64,000 bases of DNA. Origin: Schauerella fraxinea. Lineage in GTDB: Bacteria > Pseudomonadota > Gammaproteobacteria > Burkholderiales > Burkholderiaceae_B. Shown piece after piece: positions 33,790 through 42,807 of the stretch. Location: assembly GCA_030849945.1 (NCBI GenBank), contig JAVDKK010000001.1, positions 372,001-436,000 on the forward strand. Direction: 5' to 3'. The notes beneath the pieces were generated by a model that worked only from the letters and a program-made list of their open reading frames with translations, did not search any database and was not told the origin of the DNA. Position numbers and translations under genes: made by a program. Each line of letters begins with the position of its first letter. The stretch's first letter is position 1.

Positions 33790-34365
33790 ATGTCTCGTGA
33801 AAAAACCGATTTTTGGGTAGGGTTGTTCGTCCTGTTGGGCGCAGCCGCCATCGTCTTTCTGGCGCTGCGCGCCGGCAACCTGAGCACCTTTTCGTTCGCG
33901 CCGACCTACGCGATCAGCGCCAACTTCGACAACATCGGCGGCCTCAAACCGCGTGCAGCGGTCAAGAGTGGCGGCGTGACCATCGGTCGTGTCAAAGACA
34001 TCTCGTTTGATAACCAGATGTTTCAGGCCGTCGTGACGATGGACATGGACGAACAGTACAAATTCCCAACGGATTCCTCAGCGTCCATTCTGACGTCGGG
34101 TTTGCTGGGTGAACAGTACATCGGTCTGGTGCCCGGCGGCGAAGAAGAAAACTTTGCTGCGGGCGACAAAATCCGCTATACACAGAGTGCCGTCGTACTC
34201 GAGAATTTGATCAGCAAGTTCTTGTACGGCACGGCTGAAACTCAAGGAACGGGCACGTCGGAACCGGCCGCGCAAGCGCCGGCAGGCGCCGCGCCCGCGA
34301 CCGCTGCGCCGGCCCCCGCCGCCACGCCTGCTCCTGCAGGTGCGGCCAAGCCCTCGGCCCCCTGA
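33790..34365 (+). CDS. mlaD: Mla transport system periplasmic MCE-domain protein
   Basis: MlaD anchors in the inner membrane by one helix (about residues 8-27) and forms a periplasmic hexameric ring of MCE domains that bind lipid. The family motifs KTDFWVGLFVLLG, NIGGLKPRAAVKSGGVTIG and SGLLGEQYIGLVPGG are present. The C-terminal 45 residues are a Pro/Ala/Thr-rich tail not found in E. coli MlaD. It follows mlaE by 11 bases. Confidence 0.95.
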   Translation: MSREKTDFWVGLFVLLGAAAIVFLALRAGNLSTFSFAPTYAISANFDNIGGLKPRAAVKSGGVTIGRVKDISFDNQMFQAVVTMDMDEQYKFPTDSSASILTSGLLGEQYIGLVPGGEEENFAAGDKIRYTQSAVVLENLISKFLYGTAETQGTGTSEPAAQAPAGAAPATAAPAPAATPAPAGAAKPSAP

Positions 34366-34399
34366 CCCTCCGATTGCCCCTCTCACGCCCATAAGAATC

Positions 34400-35218
34400 A
34401 TGAACAAGACCTCCCTGACCCGTCTGGCCGCTAGCATTGCAGCGGGAAGCATGCTGGCCGGCTGCGCCGCCGTTCAGAACCCCACGCCCAGCGATCCTTG
34501 GGAAGGTTTCAACCGCCAGGTTTACTCGTTCAACGATTCGGTGGATACGGTCGTCCTGCGTCCCGTAGCGAGTGCGTATAACTACGTCACGCCGCAGCCG
34601 GTGCGCAGTTGTATCAACAACATGTTCAGCAACGTGGGCGATCTGTGGTCGGCCACCAACAGTTTCTTGCAAGGCCGCGGCCACGACTTCGTCAATACGC
34701 TCGGCCGCTTTCTGTTCAACACCACGATGGGTGTGGGCGGCTGTTTCGACGTCGCCTCCACCACCGGCGCCAACAAGATCCCCAACGACTTTGGCGTGAC
34801 GCTGGGTGTGTGGGGCTTTAGCCAAGGCCCGTACGTGGTGCTGCCGATTCTCGGCCCCAGCTCGGTCCGTGACGGCGTGGGCCGTGTGGGCGATTTCGCC
34901 GGCAACATCGCCAGCGTGGGTCATATCGAAAACGTGCGCTTGCGCAATTCGTTGTGGGGCCTGCAGGTGGTCGATACGCGCGCCGCGCTCATTCCCACGA
35001 CCGATCTGATCGAACGCACGGCGCTCGATCCGTACAGCTTCGTACGCGACGCCTACCTGCAACGCCGCAATGCGCAGGTGCTCGGTCGCGATGCGCCGGC
35101 CGACAGCAACTTGCCCGATTACTCGGTCGAGGACGACGAATCGCAAGCGCCTGCGGTGCCCGGCCAGCCCGGTCCCGCCACGGGCGGTCCCAAGACGCCG
35201 GTGCCGGCGGCACGATAA
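34400..35218 (+). CDS. mlaA: Outer-membrane lipoprotein MlaA (VacJ)
   Basis: MlaA extracts misplaced phospholipids from the outer leaflet of the outer membrane. The start at 34400 gives a lipoprotein signal ending in LAGC, then the conserved DPWEGFNRQVYSFNDSVD and RFLFNTTMGVGGCFDVAS. The 272 residues include a C-terminal Pro/Gly-rich tail. In E. coli mlaA is located apart from mlaFEDCB; its place here between mlaD and mlaC fits the betaproteobacterial arrangement. Confidence 0.95.
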   Translation: MNKTSLTRLAASIAAGSMLAGCAAVQNPTPSDPWEGFNRQVYSFNDSVDTVVLRPVASAYNYVTPQPVRSCINNMFSNVGDLWSATNSFLQGRGHDFVNTLGRFLFNTTMGVGGCFDVASTTGANKIPNDFGVTLGVWGFSQGPYVVLPILGPSSVRDGVGRVGDFAGNIASVGHIENVRLRNSLWGLQVVDTRAALIPTTDLIERTALDPYSFVRDAYLQRRNAQVLGRDAPADSNLPDYSVEDDESQAPAVPGQPGPATGGPKTPVPAAR

Positions 35219-35259
35219 TTGTGACCGCGGCTATTTCCAAGCTTAGGAGTTAACGCAAT

Positions 35260-35889
35260 ATGCAGTTCACCTTACTTTCGCAGATCAAGCGCTTCTGCGC
35301 TGTCGGCTTTCTCGGTCTGGCGCTAGCTGCTACAGCGCAAGCCAAGCCCGATCCCAACGGCGCGCCCGACAAGTTCGTGCAGGATGCCGCCAATGAAGCC
35401 CTGAACGTGTTGAAGTCCGACTCGCAATTGCGCTCGGGCGATCTCAACCGCGTCAATCAGGCGGTCGACCAGCACATCCTGCCGTACGTGAATTTTGAAA
35501 AGACAACGCGTCTGGCAGCCGGTCGCTACTGGCGCCAGGCCTCGGCCGATCAGCAGCAACGTCTGGCTCAGGCGTTTCGCGGCACGCTGGTGCGCACCTA
35601 TAGCGGCGCGCTCACGCGTGTGAACCAGCAGACGAAGATCGCCATGCTGCCCTTCCGCGGCGATGCCAATGCCAAGGATGTGGTCGTGAGCTCGACCATT
35701 TCGCAGCCCAACGACCAGCCGGTGCGCGTCGATTACCGTCTGGAAAAAACGGCTCAAGGCTGGAAGATCTACGACATCAACGTCGAAGGCATCTGGCTGA
35801 TCGAAAACTATCGCAACCAGTTTGCACAGCAGATCAATCAGAACGGCGTCGACGGTCTGATCAACGCGCTGAATCAACGCAATCAGTAA
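35260..35889 (+). CDS. mlaC: Mla periplasmic phospholipid-binding protein
   Basis: MlaC is the soluble carrier that shuttles phospholipid between MlaA and MlaD. The 209-residue protein has a signal peptide (cleaved near ATAQAKP) and family segments such as HILPYVNFEKTTRLAAGRYW, RGTLVRTYSGAL and VNVEGIWLIENYR-like DINVEGIWLIENYRNQF. It is last in the mlaFEDAC run and is followed by a GC-rich hairpin. No STAS-domain mlaB follows. Confidence 0.95.
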   Translation: MQFTLLSQIKRFCAVGFLGLALAATAQAKPDPNGAPDKFVQDAANEALNVLKSDSQLRSGDLNRVNQAVDQHILPYVNFEKTTRLAAGRYWRQASADQQQRLAQAFRGTLVRTYSGALTRVNQQTKIAMLPFRGDANAKDVVVSSTISQPNDQPVRVDYRLEKTAQGWKIYDINVEGIWLIENYRNQFAQQINQNGVDGLINALNQRNQ

Positions 35890-35897
35890 TGCGGTTC

Positions 35898-35924
35898 GGC
35901 GGCGGGCGCGTGCGTCCCGCCGCC
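35898..35924 (+). terminator. Hairpin after mlaC
   Basis: GGCGGCGGG (35898-35906) pairs with CCCGCCGCC (35916-35924) around a 9-base loop, starting 8 bases after the mlaC stop. Only two T residues follow, so it may be a partial terminator or a stabilising 3' hairpin. Confidence 0.5.
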
Positions 35925-35963
35925 TTCACATCCCGACTTTAGGGCTTTGGTTGGCCGGCGCTC

Positions 35964-35969
35964 TATAAT
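35964..35969 (+). promoter_or_regulatory. Candidate -10 box for the ABC-bolA-murA-his run
   Basis: A perfect TATAAT lies 42 bases upstream of the ABC ATPase start. The -35 hexamer at 16-18 bp spacing (GGGCTT/TAGGGC) is weak. If used, the transcript would begin near 35976 and could cover ABC genes, bolA, murA and the his genes. Confidence 0.45.
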
Positions 35970-36011
35970 CGTCAATTCGCTCCGACTGGGAGCGGCCCCC
36001 ATCCCCGCCCT

Positions 36012-36809
36012 ATGTCCCCCGCCGTCCGTCTCGATCACGTCTCCAAAACCTATGCCCCCCGTTCCGTGGGTTGGCGCAGCATTTTGGGCAAGCGTCCCGC
36101 CCCTGGCTTTACCGCGCTCAACGATGTCAGCCTTTCGGTTGAACACGGTGAGTTCTTCGGCTTGCTGGGGCCCAATGGCGCCGGCAAGACCACAATGATT
36201 TCGGTGCTCGCAGGCTTGGCGGCCGCCACCAAGGGTACCGCCAGCGTGTGCGGCTACGACGTCGTGTCCGACTACCGGATGGCGCGCCGTTCGCTGGGCG
36301 TGGTGCCGCAAGAGCTGGTGTACGACCCGTTTTTCTCGGTGCGCGAAACGCTGCGCATCCAGTCGGGCTACTTCGGCCTGCGCAAAAATGACGATTGGAT
36401 CGACGAAATCCTGTTCAATCTGGGCCTGTCCGATAAGGCCGATACCAATATGCGGGCGCTGTCGGGCGGCATGAAGCGCCGCGTGCTGGTCGCCCAGGCA
36501 CTCGTGCACCGTCCTCCGGTGATTGTGCTGGACGAGCCCACCGCCGGCGTCGACGTCGATCTGCGCCGCACGCTCTGGGAATTCATTTCCCGCCTGAATA
36601 AAGCTGGCCATACCATCGTGCTCACCACGCACTATCTCGAAGAAGCCGAGGCACTCTGTAATCGCATCGCCATGCTCAAACGTGGCCGCATCGTTGCGCT
36701 CGATACCACGCAGGGGCTGGTGGATCAGTTCGGCGGTGAAGATCTCGAAGATGCCTTCGTGCGCATCATGCGCCGCGACGAAACCGATCTGGCGGAGGTG
36801 GCCCTTTGA
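36012..36809 (+). CDS. ABC transporter ATP-binding protein (YadG-like)
   Basis: This 265-residue ABC-2-type ATPase has Walker A GPNGAGKTTMI, signature LSGGMKRRVLVAQ, Walker B VIVLDEPTAGVD, and switch histidine TTHYLEEAE. The long insert after strand 1 (YAPRSVGWRSILGKR) and the family pattern fit the YadG/Nod-type exporters. The substrate is unknown. It overlaps its permease partner by 4 bases and comes before bolA and murA. Confidence 0.93.
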   Translation: MSPAVRLDHVSKTYAPRSVGWRSILGKRPAPGFTALNDVSLSVEHGEFFGLLGPNGAGKTTMISVLAGLAAATKGTASVCGYDVVSDYRMARRSLGVVPQELVYDPFFSVRETLRIQSGYFGLRKNDDWIDEILFNLGLSDKADTNMRALSGGMKRRVLVAQALVHRPPVIVLDEPTAGVDVDLRRTLWEFISRLNKAGHTIVLTTHYLEEAEALCNRIAMLKRGRIVALDTTQGLVDQFGGEDLEDAFVRIMRRDETDLAEVAL

Positions 36810-37618
36810 AAGCGCCCCTCGCCCCCGCCGATCGCCCCATCATCGAACCTCGCACCGATATGGGCTCAGGCTTTCCCACGTTGCTGCGCAAGGAATTGCT
36901 GCGCTTCTGGAAGGTAAGTTTTCAGACGATCGCCGCGCCCGTCATCACCGCGCTGCTGTATCTGATGATCTTCGCGCAGGTGCTGCAGGATCGCGTCCAG
37001 GTGTACGGCTCGGTGCCCTACACCTCGTTCCTCATCCCGGGCTTGATGATGATGAGCATGCTGCAAAACGCATTCTCCAATCCATCGTCGTCGCTCATTC
37101 AGAGCCGCATCACCGGCAACCTGGTGTTCATGTTGCTGCCGCCGTTGTCGCACCGCGAGATCTTCTCTGCCTACGTGCTGGCGGGTGTCGTCCGCGGCTT
37201 GGCCGTGGGCCTGTGCGTGTGGGCCGTGGCGCTGTTCTTCGTCACGCTGCCGCCCGCCAATCCGGGCTGGATCATCGCGTTCGCCATCATGTCGTGCGGC
37301 ATCATGGCTGTGCTGGGGCTGCTGGCCGGATTGTGGAGCGAGAAATTCGACCAACTGGCCGCGTTCCAGAACTTCCTGATCATGCCGGCGACCTTCCTGT
37401 CGGGCGTCTTCTATTCGATTCACACACTGCCGGCCTTCTGGCAGGCGGTGTCGCACTACAACCCCATTTTCTACACGATCGACGGTTTCCGCTACGGCTT
37501 CTTCTCCGTATCCGATGTGTCGCCCTGGCGCAGTCTCGCCGTGGTGACCGCCGTCTTCATCGTCTTGTCTTTCGCCACGCTGCGCCTCTTGGCCAGTGGC
37601 TATAAATTGAGGAGCTGA
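36806..37618 (+). CDS. ABC-2 type transporter permease (YadH-like)
   Basis: This 270-residue permease has about six hydrophobic helices. Family segments include SFLIPGLMMMSMLQNAF and LPATFLSGVFYSI-like MPATFLSGVFYSIHTLP. The start is TTG at 36806, supported by GGAGG 8 bases upstream and by the 4-base overlap with the ATPase gene. Together they form an exporter of unknown substrate, possibly an envelope compound given the neighbouring mla and murA genes. Confidence 0.9.
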   Translation: MKAPLAPADRPIIEPRTDMGSGFPTLLRKELLRFWKVSFQTIAAPVITALLYLMIFAQVLQDRVQVYGSVPYTSFLIPGLMMMSMLQNAFSNPSSSLIQSRITGNLVFMLLPPLSHREIFSAYVLAGVVRGLAVGLCVWAVALFFVTLPPANPGWIIAFAIMSCGIMAVLGLLAGLWSEKFDQLAAFQNFLIMPATFLSGVFYSIHTLPAFWQAVSHYNPIFYTIDGFRYGFFSVSDVSPWRSLAVVTAVFIVLSFATLRLLASGYKLRS

Positions 37619-37623
37619 CGCGC

Positions 37624-37866
37624 ATGCTGCCCACCCCCGAGCAAGTCCGCCAGTACATTGCCGATCATCTGCCCTGCGACCACATCGACGTGCAAGGCGA
37701 CGGCTCGCATTTCGACGCGGTCATCGTCAGCCCGGCCTTTGAAGGCAAACGTCCGATCGCCCGCCATCAATTGGTCTACGCGGCGTTGGGCGATCGCATG
37801 AAGGCCGAAATCCATGCGCTGTCGATGCGTACGCTCACGCCTGCGGAGTACGAGGCCGGCCGCTGA
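37624..37866 (+). CDS. BolA-family protein (IbaG-like)
   Basis: This 80-residue BolA-fold protein has the core VIVSPAFEGKRPIARHQLVYAAL-type pattern (SPAFEGKRPIARHQLVY) with the conserved histidine that can bind a 2Fe-2S cluster with monothiol glutaredoxins. In E. coli the equivalent gene ibaG also sits just before murA, after the mla genes. It ends overlapping the murA start by one base (TGATG). The role in iron or acid response is inferred from the family. Confidence 0.9.
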   Translation: MLPTPEQVRQYIADHLPCDHIDVQGDGSHFDAVIVSPAFEGKRPIARHQLVYAALGDRMKAEIHALSMRTLTPAEYEAGR

Positions 37867-39134
37867 TGGATAAGCTCACCCTGACCGGCGGCAATGCGCT
37901 GCGCGGTGAAGTGACCGTATCCGGCGCCAAGAACGCGGCGCTGCCGATCCTGTGCGCCGGATTGCTCACGGCAGATACCGTCACGCTCACCAACGTGCCC
38001 GAGCTGCGCGACATCGGCACCACGCTCAAGCTGCTCACCCGCATGGGCGCGCGCGCCGAACGCGCCGCATGCGGCACGATCGAGATCAGTGCGCCGTCGA
38101 TCGATAACCTCGAAGCGCCGTACGACCTCGTGAAGACGATGCGCGCGTCGATTCTGGTGCTGGGTCCGCTTCTGGCGCGCTTCGGCGAGGCCCGCGTGAG
38201 CCTGCCGGGCGGCTGCGCCATCGGCCAACGCCCCGTCGACCAGCACATCAAGGGACTGGCCGCGCTGGGTGCCGAGATCACGATCGAACACGGTTTCGTG
38301 ATCGCGCGCGCCAAACGCCTGAAGGGCGCATCGGTACGCACCGACATGGTGACCGTGACCGGCACCGAAAACCTGCTGATGGCGGCCACGCTGGCCGAAG
38401 GACGCACCGTGCTTGAAAACGCCGCCAGCGAGCCCGAAATCGTCGACCTGGCCGAATTGCTGATCAAGATGGGTGCCAAGATCTCCGGACACGGCACCGA
38501 CCGCATCGTGATCGATGGTGTGGAACGCCTGCACGGTGCCACACACCGCGTGATTCCCGACCGCATCGAAGCCGGCACGTTCCTGTGCGCCGTAGGCGCC
38601 ACCGGCGGCGACATCATGCTGCGCAACGTCAATCCCACCCACATGGGCGCCACGCTCGACAAGCTTATCGAAGCCGGCCTCACCATCGAGTGCGGCGACG
38701 ACTGGATTCGCGGCGCCATGCAAGGCCGGCCGCGCGCCGTGGGTTTTCGCACCCGCGAATATCCGGGTTTCGCCACCGATATGCAGGCCCAGGTCATGGC
38801 GCTGAATGCCGTGGCCGAAGGCACAGCCGTAATCGTCGAAAACATTTTTGAAAACCGCTACATGCACGTGCAGGAACTGCAACGCCTGGGCGCCAAGATC
38901 GAGATCGACGGCCACACGGCGGTGGTAACGGGCGTGCCCCGGCTGTCGGGCGCGACCGTGATGGCCACCGACCTGCGCGCATCGGCCAGCCTGATCATCG
39001 CCGGCCTGGCTGCCGAAGGCGACACCGTGGTCGAACGCATCTATCACCTGGATCGCGGCTACGAGCGCATGGAAGTCAAACTCAGCGCCTTGGGCGCGAA
39101 CATTCAACGCGTGGCGCAGACGGAGGCCGCATGA
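37866..39134 (+). CDS. murA: UDP-N-acetylglucosamine 1-carboxyvinyltransferase
   Basis: MurA transfers enolpyruvate from PEP to UDP-GlcNAc, the first committed step of peptidoglycan synthesis in the cytoplasm. The 422-residue length fits. The catalytic cysteine lies in LPGGCAIGQRPVDQH, so the enzyme should be of the fosfomycin-sensitive type. The start KLTLTGGNALRGEVTVSGAKNAALP-type motif is present (VSGAKNAALPIL). It overlaps bolA by one base and hisG by four. Confidence 0.97.
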   Translation: MDKLTLTGGNALRGEVTVSGAKNAALPILCAGLLTADTVTLTNVPELRDIGTTLKLLTRMGARAERAACGTIEISAPSIDNLEAPYDLVKTMRASILVLGPLLARFGEARVSLPGGCAIGQRPVDQHIKGLAALGAEITIEHGFVIARAKRLKGASVRTDMVTVTGTENLLMAATLAEGRTVLENAASEPEIVDLAELLIKMGAKISGHGTDRIVIDGVERLHGATHRVIPDRIEAGTFLCAVGATGGDIMLRNVNPTHMGATLDKLIEAGLTIECGDDWIRGAMQGRPRAVGFRTREYPGFATDMQAQVMALNAVAEGTAVIVENIFENRYMHVQELQRLGAKIEIDGHTAVVTGVPRLSGATVMATDLRASASLIIAGLAAEGDTVVERIYHLDRGYERMEVKLSALGANIQRVAQTEAA

Positions 39135-39808
39135 CCCAGACCCCAGAACAGGCTGCGCAAAAGCCGCTGACGCTGGCGCTGTCCAAAGGACGGATCTTCG
39201 AAGAAACGCTGCCGCTTCTCGCGGCCGCCGGTATCGAAGTGCCCGAAAACCCCGAGCAGTCGCGCAAGCTGATCCTGCCCACGACCGATCCCGGCCTGCG
39301 CCTGATCATCGTGCGTGCGTCCGACGTGCCCACGTATGTGCAATACGGCGCGGCCGATCTGGGCATCGCCGGCAAGGACGTGCTGATCGAACACAGCGCC
39401 GAGCATCCCGGTGGCTTGTATCAACCGATCGACCTCAATATCGCCAAGTGCCGCCTGGCGGTCGCCGTGCGCGAGGGGTTCGACTATCGCGCCGCTGTGC
39501 ACCAGGGCGCTCGCCTGCGCGTGGCTACCAAATATGTACAGGCCGCGCGCGAGCACTTTGCCGCCAAGGGCGTGCACGTCGATCTGATCAAGCTGTATGG
39601 GTCGATGGAGCTCGCCCCGCTCGTGGGCCTGGCCGACGCCATCGTCGATCTGGTCTCCACGGGCAATACGCTGCGCGCCAACAATCTTGTGGCCGTCGAG
39701 GACATCATGCCGATCTCTTCCCGTCTCATCGTCAATCAGGCCGCCCTCAAGACCCGAGGCGCCCGCCTGCAACCCTTGCTGGACGCCTTCGCGCGCGCCA
39801 GCGCCTGA
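39131..39808 (+). CDS. hisG: ATP phosphoribosyltransferase, short-form catalytic subunit
   Basis: HisG condenses ATP and PRPP, the first step of histidine synthesis. At 225 residues it is the short form, which lacks the C-terminal regulatory domain and needs HisZ for activity and feedback control; hisZ is not in this window. The PRPP-binding segment DAIVDLVSTGNTLRANNL is clear, as is LALSKGRIFEETLPLL at the start. It overlaps murA by 4 bases and leads the his cluster. Confidence 0.96.
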   Translation: MTQTPEQAAQKPLTLALSKGRIFEETLPLLAAAGIEVPENPEQSRKLILPTTDPGLRLIIVRASDVPTYVQYGAADLGIAGKDVLIEHSAEHPGGLYQPIDLNIAKCRLAVAVREGFDYRAAVHQGARLRVATKYVQAAREHFAAKGVHVDLIKLYGSMELAPLVGLADAIVDLVSTGNTLRANNLVAVEDIMPISSRLIVNQAALKTRGARLQPLLDAFARASA

Positions 39809-39822
39809 TTCCTGCCGACATC

Positions 39823-41127
39823 ATGGATCTGATCCAACGTCTCGACTCGCGCGATGCCGACTTCGCGCCCCAACTGTCCCGCTTGCTGGCTTTCGAAGCC
39901 GAGCAGGACGAGTCCATCGACCGCGCGGCGGCCGACATCCTGGCCGACGTGCGCCGCCGCGGCAATGCCGCGCTGATCGAATACACCAACCGCTTCGACC
40001 GCATGACGGCCGCGAGCATCGACGACCTCGAGATTCCGCGCGCCGATTGGCATGCCGCGCTCGCCGCCCTGCCCACCGCGCAACGCAACGCGCTGGAAGC
40101 GGCCGCCGAACGCGTACGCATCTATCACGAGCGTCAACGCAGCGAAACCTGGACCTACACTGAGGCCGACGGCACGATGCTGGGCCAGCAGATCACACCG
40201 CTGGATCGCGTGGGCCTGTATGTGCCGGGCGGCAAGGCCGCTTATCCGTCGTCCGTGCTGATGAACGCCATTCCCGCCAAGGTGGCCGGCGTGGCCGAAC
40301 TGATCATGGTCACCCCCACGCCCGACGGCACGCGCAACCCCATCGTGCTGGCTGCCGCCGCCATTGCCGGCGTAGACCGCGTGTTTGCCGTGGGCGGCGC
40401 GCAAGCGGTAGGCGCCTTGGCATACGGTACCGAAACCCTGGCGGCGGTGGACAAGATCGTTGGCCCCGGCAATGCCTATGTGGCCGCCGCGAAGCGCCGC
40501 GTTTTCGGTACGGTCGGCATCGACATGATTGCCGGCCCCAGCGAAATCCTGATCATCTGCGACGGCAAAACGCCCGCCGACTGGATTGCGATGGATCTGT
40601 TTTCGCAGGCCGAGCACGATGAATTGGCGCAATCCATCCTGCTGTGCCCGGACGCCGCCTTCCTCGAAGACGTACACGCCGCCATCGAACGGCTGCTGCC
40701 CACGATGCCGCGCGCCGATATCCTGCGCGTGAGCCTGGCCAACCGGGGCGCCTTGATCCTCGTGCGCGATCTGCAGGAAGCCTGCGACATCGCCAACCAC
40801 ATCGCCCCCGAGCACTTGGAAATCTCCACCGAAGCGCCCGAAGTCTGGGCGGCGCGCATTCGTCACGCCGGCGCCATCTTCATGGGCCGCTTCAGCTCCG
40901 AAGCGCTGGGCGATTACTGTGCCGGCCCCAACCACGTGCTGCCCACCTCGCGGACCGCGCGTTTCTCGTCGCCGCTGGGCGTGTATGACTTCCAGAAGCG
41001 TTCGAGCCTGATCCAGGTGTCGCAAGCCGGCGCGCAAACATTGGGCCGCATCGCCGCCGAACTCGCTTACGGCGAAGGCCTGCAAGCCCACGCGGCCAGC
41101 GCCGAGTTCCGGCTCGACAAGCCATGA
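39823..41127 (+). CDS. hisD: Histidinol dehydrogenase
   Basis: HisD performs the last two steps of histidine synthesis, oxidising histidinol to histidine with NAD+. The start at 39823 (MDLIQRLDSRDADF) gives 434 residues; the frame is open further upstream within hisG but without family sequence. Signatures include GLYVPGGKAAYPSSVLMNA, the zinc-site region DLFSQAEHDELAQSILL and the catalytic EHLEIS segment in IAPEHLEIST. It overlaps hisC by 4 bases. Confidence 0.97.
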   Translation: MDLIQRLDSRDADFAPQLSRLLAFEAEQDESIDRAAADILADVRRRGNAALIEYTNRFDRMTAASIDDLEIPRADWHAALAALPTAQRNALEAAAERVRIYHERQRSETWTYTEADGTMLGQQITPLDRVGLYVPGGKAAYPSSVLMNAIPAKVAGVAELIMVTPTPDGTRNPIVLAAAAIAGVDRVFAVGGAQAVGALAYGTETLAAVDKIVGPGNAYVAAAKRRVFGTVGIDMIAGPSEILIICDGKTPADWIAMDLFSQAEHDELAQSILLCPDAAFLEDVHAAIERLLPTMPRADILRVSLANRGALILVRDLQEACDIANHIAPEHLEISTEAPEVWAARIRHAGAIFMGRFSSEALGDYCAGPNHVLPTSRTARFSSPLGVYDFQKRSSLIQVSQAGAQTLGRIAAELAYGEGLQAHAASAEFRLDKP

Positions 41128-42218
41128 CCGCCGCGCGCGCGACGCAGGTCGCCGCAACGATCCGCGCCGACATCCAGGCCATGACCGCCTATCCGGTCGG
41201 CCATAGTCTGGATGCGATCAAGCTCGACGCGATGGAGTGCCCGTATCCGCTGCCGGATCATGTGCGTGACGAGATCGCACAGGCCGCTCGCGACGCGGCG
41301 CTCAACCGCTACCCCGGCGGCGACCTGACGGCGCTGCATGCCCGATTGCGCGCGGCCTTCGGCATTCCCGAGGCCGCCAGCGTGATGTGCGGCAACGGGT
41401 CGGACGAATTGATTCATCTGATCGTGCAGGCCTGCTGCGAGCCGGGCGACGTGGTGCTGTCTCCTGCGCCCTCGTTCGTCTATTTCGAGATGGCCGCGCG
41501 CTTCGATCATGCCCGCTATGTGGGTGTGCCGCTCAAGGCCGATCTCACGCTCGACCTGGCGGCCATGCTGGACGCCATCGCCACGCACCGCCCCAAGGTC
41601 GTCTTTCTGGCCATGCCTAACAATCCCACAGGCGGCAGCTGGGCGCCCACCGACGTGGCTGCCATCATCGCGGCTGCCCCGGGGCTGGTTGTGATCGACG
41701 AGGCCTACCAACCGTTTACCGACCATACCTGGATGCCGCAAGTGCTCGACTTCGACAACGTCGTCGTCATGCGCACGGTGTCCAAGATCGGCCTGGCAGG
41801 CCTGCGCTTCGGTTATGTGGCGGGCGACGCGGCGTGGATCGGCGCGTTCGACAAGATCCGCCCGCCGTACAACATCGGCGTGCTCACCCAAGCCGTACTG
41901 CACGTGGTGCTCAAACACAAAGCGGTGCTCGACGCCCAGGCCGCCCAGATGCGCGCCGACCGTGCGCCGCTGGCCGAGGCGCTTGCCGCCCTGCCCGGCA
42001 CCACGGTGTATCCGTCGGCCGGCAACTTTCTTCTGGTGCGCTTTTCCGGCACACTGGATGGCAATACGATCCACCGCAGCTTGAAAGAGCGTCGCATACT
42101 TGTGCGAAACTTCGGGCATTCGCATCCGCTCCTTGCCGATTGCCTGCGTATTTCGATCGGCACCCCTGACGAAAATGCCGCCCTGCTGGCGGCCCTGAAA
42201 GACCTCCTGAAAGCCTGA
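41124..42218 (+). CDS. hisC: Histidinol-phosphate aminotransferase
   Basis: HisC is a PLP enzyme converting imidazole-acetol phosphate to histidinol phosphate. The 364-residue fold-type I protein has the PLP lysine in RTVSKIGLAGLRFGY, the PLP-phosphate segment GNGSDELIHLIVQA, and NNPTGGSW with the conserved Asn. It overlaps hisD by 4 bases and is separated from hisB by one base. Confidence 0.96.
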   Translation: MTAARATQVAATIRADIQAMTAYPVGHSLDAIKLDAMECPYPLPDHVRDEIAQAARDAALNRYPGGDLTALHARLRAAFGIPEAASVMCGNGSDELIHLIVQACCEPGDVVLSPAPSFVYFEMAARFDHARYVGVPLKADLTLDLAAMLDAIATHRPKVVFLAMPNNPTGGSWAPTDVAAIIAAAPGLVVIDEAYQPFTDHTWMPQVLDFDNVVVMRTVSKIGLAGLRFGYVAGDAAWIGAFDKIRPPYNIGVLTQAVLHVVLKHKAVLDAQAAQMRADRAPLAEALAALPGTTVYPSAGNFLLVRFSGTLDGNTIHRSLKERRILVRNFGHSHPLLADCLRISIGTPDENAALLAALKDLLKA

Positions 42219-42219
42219 C

Positions 42220-42807
42220 ATGCGTACCGCAGAAATTACCCGCAACACCAACGAGACCCAGATCCGCGTCGCGATCAACCTCGACGGCACCGGCCGTCAA
42301 CAGATCGACACGGGTGTCCCGTTCCTGGATCACATGCTGGATCAGATCGCCCGTCACGGCTTGGTCGATCTGGACATCAAGGCGGTGGGCGACCTGCATA
42401 TCGACGATCATCACACGGTGGAAGACGTCGGCATCACGTTGGGCCAGGCGATCGCCCAGGCCGTCGGCAACAAGGCCGGACTGCGCCGCTACGGCCACGC
42501 CTATGTGCCGCTGGACGAAGCGCTGTCGCGCGTGGTCATCGATTTCTCGGGTCGTCCGGGACTGGAATTTCACGTGCCGTTCACACGTGCCCGCATCGGG
42601 ACGTTCGACGTCGACCTCACCCGCGAGTTTTTCCAGGGTCTGGTCAATCACGCCGGCATCACGATGCACATCGACAACCTGCGCGGCATCAATGCCCATC
42701 ACCAGTGCGAAACGGTGTTCAAGGCCTGTGGCCGCGCCTTGCGCATGGCGGTCGAATTCGACTCGCGCAGCGAAGGCGTCATTCCCTCGACCAAGGGTGT
42801 GCTGTGA
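42220..42807 (+). CDS. hisB: Imidazoleglycerol-phosphate dehydratase
   Basis: This monofunctional HisB dehydrates imidazoleglycerol phosphate. The 195-residue length shows that the phosphatase domain found in E. coli HisB is absent; histidinol phosphatase must be encoded elsewhere. Metal-binding motifs DHHTVEDVGITLGQA and AHHQCETVFKACGRAL are intact. The stop overlaps the GTG start of hisH. Confidence 0.97.
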   Translation: MRTAEITRNTNETQIRVAINLDGTGRQQIDTGVPFLDHMLDQIARHGLVDLDIKAVGDLHIDDHHTVEDVGITLGQAIAQAVGNKAGLRRYGHAYVPLDEALSRVVIDFSGRPGLEFHVPFTRARIGTFDVDLTREFFQGLVNHAGITMHIDNLRGINAHHQCETVFKACGRALRMAVEFDSRSEGVIPSTKGVL

